The notes below the pieces were generated by a model that was given only the letters and a program-made list of their open reading frames with translations, ran no database searches and had not been told where the DNA came from. The position numbers and the translations under genes are program-made. Below, piece after piece: positions 12,826 through 23,800 of a DNA stretch of 64,000 nucleotides. Position 1 is the stretch's first letter, and each line of letters starts with the position of its first letter. The DNA comes from Oreocharis arfaki. Taxonomy: Eukaryota > Chordata > Aves > Passeriformes > Paramythiidae. The stretch is taken from positions 427,543 through 491,542 of the forward strand of contig VZRR01002857.1 of NCBI GenBank assembly GCA_013398015.1. Reading direction: 5' to 3'.

Positions 12826-13801
12826 GTGATCAGTGACACAAGCAGTTCAGCAGGAGGCCAGTCACTATGCTGTATCCCAGAAATCAGTCCTGCAGCTGGT
12901 ATTTCATATCTTCATTAGCCACCTTAATGATGAGACGAAATATGCCTTCAGCAAGATTGCAGATGACAAAAAACTGAAGAAGAGGCTGATGCAGCTGATG
13001 GTTGTACTGCCATCCACAAGGACATAAGCAGGCTAGAGAAATGAGTGACAGGAACCTCCTGAAGTTCAAGACAGGAAAATGTCAGGTCCTGCCCATGCAC
13101 AAGGCCAGACTATTGTAAAATAGTCTGGGCCCAAACTATTGTAAAATAGTCTGGCAAAAAAAGGCCCCGGGGGTCTTGGAAGACGCTAAGGGAGCATCAG
13201 TTGGCGATGTGCTCCTGCAGCAAAGAAAGCCAACAGTGTCCTGGAGTGCATTGGGAAAAGCATTGTCAGCTCATCCAGTGAGGTGACCCTTTCCCTCTAG
13301 TTTGCTCTGATGAGATGTGACTGGACTGCTGGGTCCAGGTCTGGGCTCCCCAGTGCAAGTGGGCACACTGCAGAGGGTCCAGCAAAATGCCATGAAGATG
13401 ATTAAGGGTTTGAAGCGTCTGATGTAGGAGGAGAGGCTGAGACAGCTGGGACTGTTCAGCCCAGAGGTGGGAAGGCTCAGAGAGATTTTTGTGTGTAAAT
13501 ACCTGACTGGGATGAATTTTCCTAGTGATGCGCAGTGGCAGAAAGAGGGGCAATGGGCACAAACTGAAGTTTTTAGCAGAGAGGATGTTCAAACATTTGC
13601 CCAGAAATGTTGTGTAGTCTTCATCCATGAGGATATTCAAAACCAGAAAACATCCTGAGCAACCTGCTCTTGCTGACAACCGTCAGCTGTATCGACCACT
13701 TCTCCTAGTTTTGTGTCATCTGTGATCTTGATCAAAGCAGGGGCTTGGACTAGACGGTCTCCAGAGGTCCCTTCTCACCTCAGCCATTCTGTCATTCTAT
13801 G
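12826..13801 (+). repeat. CR1 LINE, older subfamily, with RT remnant (copy 1)
   Basis: From ATCAGTGACACAAGCAGTTCAGC through the octamer pair ATTCTGTC ATTCTATG (13786-13801), the sequence follows CR1 ORF2 and its 3' tail, but in a subfamily whose tail reads GACTAGACGGTCTCCAGAGG rather than GATCTTAAAGG. The frame starting at 12833 retains the reverse-transcriptase catalytic core as I-A-D-D (codons for ADD at 12959-12967), within a peptide reading LNDETKYAFSKIADDKK. Downstream remnants include CTGGGCTCCCCAGTG and GGCACAAACTGAA. The element is 5'-truncated, has internal deletions and stops, and cannot encode a working enzyme. A 26-base palindromic unit is duplicated inside it at 13105-13154. Confidence 0.92.
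13105..13154. repeat. Twin palindromic unit inside CR1
   Basis: CCAGACTATT GTAA AATAGTCTGG at 13105-13128 is a perfect 10-base-pair inverted repeat with a 4-base loop. It is followed after GC by a second unit (13131-13154) differing at one base (CCAAACTATT). The same pair is at 14925-14974 in the duplicated copy. It is not part of the CR1 consensus as I know it, so it probably arose by local duplication or insertion. Confidence 0.85.
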
Positions 13802-14042
13802 CCAAAACTCTTCACTTGACATTGCCAGCCATTAATTTCCTAACTGTCATTAGGAGATAAGTGAGGGACTGTGGCAGAGACAGTTTTTGAGAAGACAAGA
13901 AATCTTGTCATTCATAGATACCATTTGCACATACTCTTCTTTTATGAGGTACCAGTTCCCCCTGCTACCCTGCATACATGGATGCATGCAGGAGTGTGAA
14001 GGTGTGTACGCCCCTTCCCTCTTCCTCTCACACAGAGAAATA

Positions 14043-14094
14043 NNNNNNNNNNNNNNNNNNNNNNNNNNNNNNNNNNNNNNNNNNNNNNNNNNNN
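14043..14094. other. Assembly gap, 52 Ns
   Basis: Fifty-two consecutive Ns join the end of copy 1 to the start of copy 2. Translated frames crossing this run are meaningless. The sequence expected just right of 14042, judged from copy 2, is CACTGTGGAAGAG followed by the TG microsatellite. Confidence 1.
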
Positions 14095-15861
14095 CACAAA
14101 ATAATGAGTCAGAGATTAAAAACCTTGTGTTTGGTAAATTTTCTGTTTTCATGTCCCATGGACTGATCTTGAAACTGCTTATTAGCTGGTTTCTGCTTCC
14201 ACCCCACAATAAATGAGTGGGAGCTGTTTCTATAAGAGAGGGAGTAAACAGGTTCTTATATTTAGTGAAATGCAAACTCATGGCAGCATATGACATTCCA
14301 ATGCAAAAGAAAATTAACCCTGTGAGTTGAAAAAACAAGGAACTCTCCTTGTAATGTACTTTATAGAGGCAGATCCCTAGAAAAGCCGTGTTACACCACT
14401 TATCATACTTGTGGTAAAAACAGGATCTAAGAAGATGAGATGGACGGAACATTTGTAGAGGCAAATGAAGGCAATAACCTCTCCCTATGATTTTTTTCTT
14501 GTAATTTCCTCTGTAGCATTCTATACTTGCTTCCCCTTGCACCTTCACAGAAAATGAAGGAAGTACGGACTATGAGGTGAGGAAAATGAAGGATGTAGAC
14601 TCTGAGGTAGGGTAAAATTGGTTGAATTGATGGGCTCAGTGTTTTGTGATCAGTGACACAAGCAGTTCAGCAGGAGGCCAGTCACTATGCTGTATCCCAG
14701 AAATCAGTCCTGCAGCTGGTATTTCATATCTTCATTAGCCACCTTAATGATGAGACGAAATATGCCTTCAGCAAGATTGCAGATGACAAAAAACTGAAGA
14801 AGAGGCTGATGCAGCTGATGGTTGTACTGCCATCCACAAGGACATAAGCAGGCTAGAGAAATGAGTGACAGGAACCTCCTGAAGTTCAAGACAGGAAAAT
14901 GTCAGGTCCTGCCCATGCACAAGGCCAGACTATTGTAAAATAGTCTGGGCCCAAACTATTGTAAAATAGTCTGGCAAAAAAGGCCCCGGGGGTCTTGGAA
15001 GACGCTAAGGGAGCATCAGTTGGCGATGTGCTCCTGCAGCAAAGAAAGCCAACAGTGTCCTGGAGTGCATTGGGAAAAGCATTGTCAGCTCATCCAGTGA
15101 GGTGACCCTTTCCCTCTAGTTTGCTCTGATGAGATGTGACTGGACTGCTGGGTCCAGGTCTGGGCTCCCCAGTGCAAGTGGGCACACTGCAGAGGGTCCA
15201 GCAAAATGCCATGAAGATGATTAAGGGTTTGAAGCGTCTGATGTAGAAGGAGAGGCTGAGACAGCTGGGACTGTTCAGCCCAGAGGTGGGAAGGCTCAGA
15301 GAGATTTTTGTGTGTAAATACCTGACTGGGATGAATTTTCGTAGTGATGCGCAGCGGCAGAAAGAGGGGCAATGGGCACAAACTGAAGTTTTTAGCAGAG
15401 AGGATGTTCAAACATTTGCCCAGAAATGTTGTGTAGTCTTCATCCATGAGGATATTCAAAACCAGAAAACATCCTGAGCAACCTGCTCTTGCTGACAACC
15501 GTCAGCTGTATCGACCACTTCTCCTAGTTTTGTGTCATCTGTGATCTTGATCAAAGCAGGGGCTTGGACTAGACGGTCTCCAGAGGTCCCTTCTCACCTC
15601 AGCCATTCTGTCATTCTATGCCAAAACTCTTCACTTGACATTGCCAGCCATTAATTTCCTAACTGTCATTAGGAGATAAGTGAGGGACTGTGGCAGAGAC
15701 AGTTTTTGAGAAGACAAGAAATGTTGTCATTCATAGATACCATTTGCACATACTCTTCTTTTATGAGGTACCAGTTCCCCCTGCTACCCTGCATACATGG
15801 ATGCATGCAGGAGTGTGAAGGTGTGTACGCCCCTTCCCTCTTCCTCTCACACAGAGAAATA
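14095..15861. repeat. Copy 2 of the 1.77-kb duplication
   Basis: It is 1,767 bases matching 12275-14042 in the same orientation, with an offset of 1,820 that becomes 1,819 after the shorter A run at 14976-14981. It continues without a break into the TG microsatellite, so this is the copy with intact right flank, whereas copy 1 has the intact left flank. Confidence 0.97.
14646..15620 (+). repeat. CR1 LINE, older subfamily (copy 2)
   Basis: This is the duplicate of the 12826-13801 element, with the same ADD remnant, the same twin palindrome and the same terminal octamers at 15605-15620. It is probably the same genomic locus sequenced from the other allele or contig, not an independent insertion. 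Confidence 0.92.
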
Positions 15862-15883
15862 CACTGTGGAAGAGATGTGACCG

Positions 15884-15912
15884 TATGTGTGTATGTGTGT
15901 GTGTGTGTATGT

Positions 15913-15946
<34 letters not shown>
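15884..15946. repeat. (TG)n microsatellite with TATG interruptions
   Basis: About 63 bases of TG repeats interrupted by TATG at several points and followed by a T run. Its position directly after the end of the duplicated segment suggests that it caused the contig break. Confidence 0.97.
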
Positions 15947-15949
<3 letters not shown>

Positions 15950-16099
15950 TTGAGTGTGGTCTAAGAACACATCCAGATTTGGGGTTTTGGCTTTTTTTTA
16001 CTGGAAGTAAAATAAACCGAGAGGGTGGTGGTTTTTTCCCTCTCATCTCCAATTCAATGGCACTCTACACTGTTGGCAGTTTAATCTGACAGTGGAGCA

Positions 16100-16880
16100 G
16101 ATAATAGTTGTAAGGAGAAATGGAATTACATTTTGCTCCCCTTTAGTTTAGGCAAATTTTCAAAATTAGGCGTTAAAATGCAAAAACACTGTAAGAATGA
16201 ATTAAAATGCAGAAATTGCCACTCACAGGAAGCCTGCACAATTCTAATTCTAAACATCATTAGAAAAAAAAAATAACATTCTGTGTCTAACAATCTTTTT
16301 TTTCCGAGAGGGGGGTGGAATGGTTAATTTGAATTACAAAAAAGCCTTGATAACCCCCCACACATCAATTTACCTGTGAACAAAAAGATTCACACAGAGA
16401 AAATGAGACTTGGGACTATTTGATAAATTACTGCAGACTGCTTGAATATTCCATTAGCAAAATAATAGCTCGTTATGGAACCCAGAAGAATGTGGTATAA
16501 TTATGATAGTACCATCCCCCCCACACGCTATGGGGTAAGAGGAATGCAAATGTTAGAAATGATAGCTACTTAACCACAGTTTGGAGATCGGCCTGAAAAC
16601 AAATCGAAGGGTTATATGATCTCAGGCATTCATAAGGATTTCTCCAATGTCAATGCCTTAAATTGCTGAACACATTCCAGCTAGCTGAAGGTCACATTAT
16701 TAATAGTCATCTTTATTGTGGTAGAGTACAAGAGCCAGCGAAGAAGGAGGAGGCCCTTTTGCAGATGAGATGTAAACAAAGAGCAATTGAGAGCCTCTGC
16801 CCCAAAGTTCTTATAAACTAGAGCTAAACAAACGAGGCAAAACAAAGGGCTGCTGCAGTGACACAAAATAGCATTTTAGG
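16100..16880. promoter_or_regulatory. Candidate conserved non-coding regulatory block
   Basis: No ORF or repeat is recognised here. The block is dense in classic developmental transcription-factor words: an octamer ATGCAAAT at 16544-16551, a combined FOX/SOX-like TGTAAACAAAG at 16771-16781, AACAAAG words nearby, and several TAAT or ATTA cores in TTAATTTGAATTAC and CATTATTAATAG. The mix of AT-rich homeodomain-type cores with preserved GC-bearing spacers resembles vertebrate conserved enhancers. This is inference from texture only; no alignment was possible. Confidence 0.3.
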
Positions 16881-18269
16881 CTCACATCTGGTTTTGTTTG
16901 TTTGGGCTTGGGGGGTCACTTTGGATGTAAATGGAATTGGAAACCAAGCAGAGTGAGAGACCACAGCAGGGGGGCAGGGTGAGGGGGTAATCCGTGACAA
17001 ACAAAAATCATTCCAGGTTTAGAAATTTTTCTGGGTCTTAATTGCTTCTGCACTTGTGGCAATGGTCACAGCTCCTGACACATGTATATAAACACGGTGT
17101 GCTGCTATTGCCCCGTGCCCAGCATGCAGGATGCTTGGCATATGGTGCAAAGAATGAAAGGGGGTCTCTGTCTAATTTACTCAGTGTGACCTGGCTGCTT
17201 CCAGCTTTGTAGTTTGAGCTCCTCCAGCCGGCAAGCTCCACGCAATGCCCTCACCCCTGTGCTCTGTTGTGATGCAGATATAGCCCCTCTGTGGGCATTT
17301 ATATGTGGATGTCAATGCAGATTGGAAGAAATAAAAGATCTGCTTTTTAAGATTAGGTGCCTCAGAATTCAAAGAAACAATTATAAAAATTGGCCAAACT
17401 GAGGTCTCATTGGCTCCATCTGCACAGAAATAGCTTTCAGTGGTTATGTAGGACCTGTGTCCTGCTATAGGCTGAAATCTGTGTTCAGCCTTTACTTCCT
17501 ATTGTATTCTGCTATTAACAATCAGAATCTACATAGTCTAGTGTCTCTTCAGAGTAAGCAGCTGATCGATCATCACTGTGCTTTCTTGGAAGTAGAAAAC
17601 ACATGAAGATAAATGTTATAACATTTTCTAAAAGGTCCTTAAAACATTAGAATCTGAAAAGATGTTGAAGAACATGGCTTCAATTGTTCAAAATGATGTT
17701 TTTTTGAAAGCACTTTAAGCTAGCTAGGCAGCTACCCATGTTAATCCTAGACTTTAAGGGTGGGAGGGAGAAGAGAGAAAGCTGTTTGCAAGCACTTTAA
17801 CTTACAACCTGTGAAATAAAAAGGCAGCTTTATTTCTCAGCAATCTCACACCAGCCTTCTGGCTTTAGATATTGGTCCAATGCAAACATTGGGATGGCCA
17901 TCATCTGGTGGCTGGCTCAAGACTGAGTTGAGTAGAGAGCTTTAAGATTTGGGTCTTAGGCAATTTAAGAGAACGAATCTTGTCACTATCTTAACCAGCC
18001 ACTAATGGAGCGGCATCAAAGGTTTCTCCTGGTGAATTATCGATTCTGTCTCATGATCACAGATACAGCCATATAAGCTGCACCAGGATGAATAATTGAG
18101 TGTGCTTTTTCTGCTCAACGATTGTGTACTTGCATGCTTTGCTATAGGCTTCCAAGCAGGTAGAAAAGTTAGAAAAAATCATGTGAGAATATTTCATTGA
18201 CTCTAAGGTTTCTACAAATCTCTGTAAGCCTCCCAGTCACTATTTTATGAAAAAATTTCCAAGAGGCAT

Positions 18270-18720
18270 TTCCAAAAGTACTAAGTGTCAACATTTATAA
18301 ATAATATACAGCCTAGAACAGGCTGTGTGCTTGTGAGAGCGTGTTAAAGAATAAATAGAAATGTCCAATGTGATGTGTTCATAAATATGTAACAAATGCC
18401 CTTCTCTTGCTCTCTGGCAAAAAAAAAGTCATATTTCTTCAAGGCTGCAAGAATTTAGTTTCATCTGTGAGGTGCCAGAATGTTAAATGGGACATTCAAT
18501 AAACCACCTAGGAAAAGCTAAGCAGTGCTAATCAAGCCATTTAATCTTTTGGAGTTAAGAGCTGCAGTAGGAAAATAAAAGGTATAATTAATAACTCCAG
18601 CTGGGAAAGTAAGGCAGAGTAAAAACAGGAGCTAAGACAAACATCTGGTCTTTGTTTCATGAAATATTTACCATGAAATCAAAACTTTTTTCCACCCTTG
18701 TGAAATGTGCAAAATTTCCT
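18270..18720. promoter_or_regulatory. Candidate conserved non-coding regulatory block
   Basis: No repeat or coding signal. It contains GTGCTAATCAAGCC and TATAATTAATAACTCC homeodomain-type cores, an E-box CATCTG at 18642-18647 and a SOX/TCF-like CTTTGTT at 18650-18656 only two bases later. Such close E-box plus HMG-box pairing is common in neural enhancers, but short motifs also arise by chance in AT-rich DNA. Confidence 0.25.
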
Positions 18721-20239
18721 GAGTTGCAAGCCTCAACACTGGAAAAAGTTTGCACCTGCGAATAAAAATGAGCTTTTCACATGCATCTGAACATGCACGT
18801 GGAAATACATGCATGGAAGTGTGTGTATGTAAGTGTGTGCCTGCCTCTCTGTCTCTATGAGTTTGTTCTAAGGTAAACTCACAAATGATATCAAATTTTT
18901 AAATTCTTACAAGGTTGTCACCTCTTTTTTTAAATTCATAATGCATTTGCCTTCATGAACAATTAAAGTTTAATGTGCAACAAAACATCTATCAGCCTTG
19001 TTTAGCTGCCTTGCACTGAGCTGCTTCTCCTGCCTGATTTGTCCAGATGTTGGTATGGTGACTTCTGAGTGCTTTCCTTTGTGCTGGGTATGCCCCTTCT
19101 TAGAACTTAGAGAATAGGATTATGCTTACCATTTTTGCAGATGGGGATCTGCGGTAGGGCTAAAACGAAGTATCTTGTCAAAGGTCACAGAGGAAATCTT
19201 AGTTGAGAGAAGGATGAAGCAGGCTTTAGGATTCTGGCACATGATTTATGTGTCATTAAAGCCCTAATGAAAGACTATAGAGCAAGTTACACAGTCTTAC
19301 AGCTAGAACAGGCTGAGCTGACAGTGCTGCAGTTGCCAGTGGTTACTGGCAATAGCTGTTTGAGCAGTCATGATTTGGCCAGTGGTGTGAGCTCCCATCC
19401 AAACAATATATGCACTGGGTTATCCCTCCCTCTCTTCACTATTACCATGTGAAATTTACTCATTAAATAGCTCACTGGTATAAAGTCCTACCCATCACTA
19501 ATATTTTTAACATTTGTAGGTCTCATAATGGAAATTTTTGCTGGTAATGTAATAGCGAGACGGAATTCTGTGCCCTCTCCAGTTTACAAGTGCAGGCTTT
19601 CTCATGAAATTCTGTGGTCAACAGAGCCCTGCAATTTATGTGAATTCTGAATGTGCTTTTCTTACTCTCTCAGTTTGTTGAGAAAGTTGTCTATATGTTT
19701 GTCACCCTTGCCCAGCAGGGAATGATACTTTGACACTCCCTCCATGGGCTCTGCATATTCTTAAGTGAAGAAGAAATGTAGCATTCCCACTGTAGTCCAG
19801 GCTTTGCCTGTCAGTGAAGCTGTGGGATGTGGCAGCAAAAACAACATGCGTGACAGTGTCTGTGGAAAGATGAAAGTCCAAGGGCATCTGTGTTCCTGCA
19901 GCCAAATGTACATCTGATGGACAGTGCCAAACTGTTTTTTTTAACTACATATCTGGGCGGAAAGTGGAGCCTAGAATCTGGAAAAATGAATGAAAGTATT
20001 ACTTGTGCATTTTAATAGGGAGAAACTGAAATGTATTTCTGTGATGTGTTAAAAATTCAATAATTTCAGAACCCTAAAGATGGCCATGGTTTGTGCTCCC
20101 ATCCTAGAAATCCAACTGCAAACAAAATTGGGATAAGATGCTGCAGAAGGAATGAATATCCAGAGTGAAAAAGCACTCTGGTCATCATTAAGACCTGTGT
20201 GGAGTAATATCTTGAAAGGCTCTTTATTAAATTTTTGAA
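18721..20239. other. Non-coding span, no gene seen
   Basis: AT-rich unique-looking sequence with only short ORFs of 60-67 codons and no recognisable repeat until the CR1 at 20240. Confidence 0.5.
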
Positions 20240-20842
20240 AAGATGCAAAAATCAGAAATGTATCAACAGTAATGTGGTCAGCAGGACCAGGGCAGTGACT
20301 TCCCCACTATCCTGGCCACTGGTAAGGCTGCACCTTGAATCCTGGGTCCAGTTTTGGGTCCCTCACTACAAGAAGGAGGTTGACGTGCTGGAGTGTGTCC
20401 AGAGGAGGACAATGAAGCTGGTGAAGGGTCTAGAGCACAAGTCTGATGAGGAGCAGCTGCAGGAGCTGGGTGTGTTTAGCCTGGAGAAAAGGAGACTCAG
20501 GGGGACCTTATCAGTCCCTACAACTGCCTGAAAGGAGGTTGTAGCCAGGTGGGGGTTGGTCTCTTCTGCAAAATGACAAGTGACAGGACAAGAGTAAATG
20601 GCCACAAGTTGGGGGAGGTTTAGGTTGAATCTTAGGAAAAAATTGTTCACCAGCAGGGTTGTCAAGCACTGGACTAGTCTGCCCAAGGTGGTGGTTGAGT
20701 CCCCAGCCCTGAGATATTTTAAAAGGTGCATAGTTGTGGCACTCAAGTGCATGGTTTAGTGGTACTTGGCAGTACTGGGTTAATGGTTGGACTCAATGAT
20801 CTCAAAGGCCTTTTCTAACCTAAATTATTCTGTGGTTCTGCA
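20240..20842 (+). repeat. CR1 LINE, 5'-truncated, with ORF2 C-terminal remnant
   Basis: It starts within CR1 ORF2 and reads INSNVVSRTRAVTSPLSWPL, then HYKKEVDVLECVQRRTMKLV and GLEHKSDEEQLQELGVFSLEKRR in one frame to about 20530. This is the ORF2 C-terminal domain in the same subfamily as the 5745 element. The 3' tail has GACTCAATGATCTCAAAGGCC and ends in ATTCTGTG GTTCTGCA (20827-20842). The single-frame stretch is about 90 codons long, so this copy is less broken than the 5745 one, but it lacks the catalytic domains. Confidence 0.95.
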
Positions 20843-23800
20843 AAAAGCATAATGATTTGATCAGGGGAATTAAGAATACTCAGTGGTAGCTAGGTTTTTC
20901 AATTTGTTTTGTTTCTCAAGTTTATTTAATACTATAACAGGATAAAACCAAAAGCATCAACAATTTCTTTAAATTTAAAATTCTTAAAACAATTAATTTG
21001 GGGTTTCATGGCACATTAAACTATATTTTAAAAAACCCCTTACAAATAAAAATATTACTTTTCTGGGTCTCTTGTTTGTTTGTTTTTGTTTTAATGTAGA
21101 AACTGCCAAAAATTTAATTTCAAGAGAAAAGAATGAAAATTGCCATTCTGAATCATTTGGGTTGGAACATTTTGACTTTATCTGAAGCTTTAAAAGCGCT
21201 ATTTTCCTTTTGACAGGATCTTTCCCGAAGACAAAATAGGCGTTTTTAGATGACCCTACCCTGGAAAGGATGGGAGCTGGGGGTGGGTGGAATATGGACG
21301 TTACCATGCACTGGTCACCATGATCCCATATCACTGTCATGTCCAGCTCCCATAGACAAACTGATTCAGTGAAGTCCTGCAGGCTTATAGGGTAAGGTGA
21401 GTATGAAATTCCCCCACAAAATATAATACAGGTTTCCATATTTCTTCATAACTCTTCTAGTTCATCCCCTCTTTTCCTCAGTCCCATGGAATTTGAATCC
21501 AGATTCATAGCCATACTTTCCCACTACACCTCCCAAGGCCTTCTCTTTTCCCCAAGTACAAGATTTGAAGGTGTCTCGGACGTGAGCTTTGTCCTCTTTT
21601 GGGGCCACATAGTTCAATTTTCCTTACACCAATGAAAAGCCTAAAATTGTCTCTGTACCTTTTTTTGTGATTGTTCTTGGGTTGTTTGACTGTCTTGTTA
21701 TATTTTACCAGTCTCAGGTTTTACAAAACAGTCCAAACATAATTTCTGCAGATATCCATGATCTGGGAAAAAAAAGTCTATCTTCCCTAATTTGTCAGAT
21801 CAGTAGCAGACATCAGTCGCAAAACTGGTATTACCAGGCAATTCATGAATGACAATAATCCACAAAGAGTTTAGTTTACAATAAAAATGATTCAGGAGAC
21901 CAAGTCAGGCAGAAGGTGATTCATAATCAAGTCATAGGTCCTTCATTCATCATTAACTGTACATCTTCCAGTATCACAGAAGAAGAAAGGCAGAATGGGC
22001 TTGGTTTCTGAAAGCCTTGACTTATTTTTTGCAAGCTTTTTGTTGGGCACAAATATTTAGCCGCAGCTAGATTTGTCTGTGTGACTCTTTAATGTTCGCT
22101 AAGTTATTCCTACTCTTGATGAATTAGGGTGATTTCCTTTGTTTGTCACAGCTCCTAGCAAACACCCAGAAAACATGTACAGCCTCTGTCATTGGGAAGA
22201 CAAACACAAATGGTTATATAGAAAAATAAACAGTTATTTTTAGCTTTTGAGAACAATTTGTGATAAAATAAGAGTAGATTCACTTGAATCTGGTGAAACC
22301 TGTCCTTCTGTCCTTCCCTTGACTCCTGCAGATGTGGAGTTTGTCTCTCTGAGCAGGACTGTGTTCCTCCAGGTTTCATTTGGCATGGACTGAAACACTG
22401 CAGGGAAGGTGAACTTCTCTATCCCCACAGCCAGGACATTCTTCTCCTTTCCTCCTCAACTATTCAAAATTATTCATCTTCTTATTTGAGGGGTATGAAC
22501 TAGAGCACTTTTTTTGGCTGAAGTGCACTCTCTAGAAGCCAATCTCCAGATATACCCTATACATCATGTGCTGAACTTTCCACTGAGCAGAGGTCTCAGG
22601 CTCTGCAACTGGATTCCGTTCAAATCAAACTAAACCTAAAGACATATTCCATGAGCACAAACAACCTCCTTCCATCACTAATGGGAGTTCAGTCAGCAAA
22701 AAGAGTGAGTATTCAAGATAAAAGTCCTTGAAGTGTGGATATTGTGGATGCTGTGTATGCTGGTTCTCAGCACTGGCTGTTTCTGTGATCTCCTATTGGC
22801 CTGCATTACATCCTAATAAAGACATAACTTGTAGACATGGATGAGAAACAAGCACCCTACAAGCACTGACAATATCAAAACTACCACTTTCAATAGCAGG
22901 TTTGGGGAACTTCTAATTTCCCCTGTAATTGCTAGGAATTTTCATAATTTTCAGTTACAAAACTCATGGGACATCAGCTTCCTTCAACAGCTGCAAGTTT
23001 CAGGATGTTTTCATTTATGGAAGATTGTATTAATTTTGATGCCTTTCAAATAAAAATGAGATCATGAAAGAAGAGATGCCTTTTTTTCCCTGTGTACGAG
23101 CCATACTGTTTTTGGGGCAAGCTGTCTGGTTTACAGTTTGGGGCCTGAAACTTGAGGTAGAGCCATTTTTTCTCCTCTCTCACAAGTAAAGAGAGCCCAT
23201 ACGTTGTGAAAAGCATAGTATAGAAACATTACTTTTTTGACTTGGGGCGCAAGAGCTTTTAGAATTTTCTAATTTGCCTTAAATTGAGAAACTTTAGAGG
23301 GAAAGAACAGGGTGTTTTACTTTGAGTCCTGATAGAATATGCAACACTGATGGAGTTGAACAATTTTGTCACCAACAGAAGTCTTTTCATACTCTATGTT
23401 TGAAGATCAAAAACTCCTGTGTTTTTCCTTAATAATTCTTGACTGTGACATGATGAGCAAGTCTTACAAGGAGAAGACTTTTTCCTCCGCTATCAATTAA
23501 ATATAGCTGAGGTATAGCCCCTTAGGCTGGGAGGTTGTCTCTTTTCTGTGTCCATTAAATCCTCAGCTTCTTTGTTGCCAACACAAATGCTGATTAGTTT
23601 TAATCATGATGAGAGACGCCCCCACGTCTTTATAGAGACCCTTTGCTAAGTGGGTCACTGATCCTTTTCTAAGACTGCAAAAGATCCAAAGGGTCTAAAT
23701 GCTTTAGTTCTTACGAACCCCAGGTCATCAATTGAACTTTCATATTGGCAGAGGGAGGCCTCCATTTCTTCCATGCATCTTTTCCAATTTTACTAATTGA

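Larger units (their letters stand above)
12275..14042. repeat. Copy 1 of a near-identical 1.77-kb duplication
   Basis: These 1,768 bases recur at 14095-15861. By eye I count five substitutions (A12747/G14567, G13428/A15247, C13522/G15341, T13536/C15355, C13904/G15723) and one A-run length change (7 versus 6 at 13156-13162). This copy is cut by the N gap exactly at ...GAGAAATA, the point where the other copy continues into a (TG)n microsatellite. That arrangement fits two overlapping contigs or alleles left unmerged rather than a true tandem duplication. Confidence 0.97.

Noticed and set aside
13850..14548. 232-codon minus-strand ORF, the longest in the window
   Set aside because: It runs through the N gap (translated as X) and joins sequence from two contig ends, so it is not a real frame.
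15669..16089. Overlapping frames with His-Thr or Val-Cys repeats on both strands
   Set aside because: The repeats are translation of the TG microsatellite, not protein repeats.
20993..21439. 148-codon minus-strand ATG ORF
   Set aside because: It includes a low-complexity lysine/threonine-rich part from a TTTG-type repeat and has no recognisable domain or composition shift.
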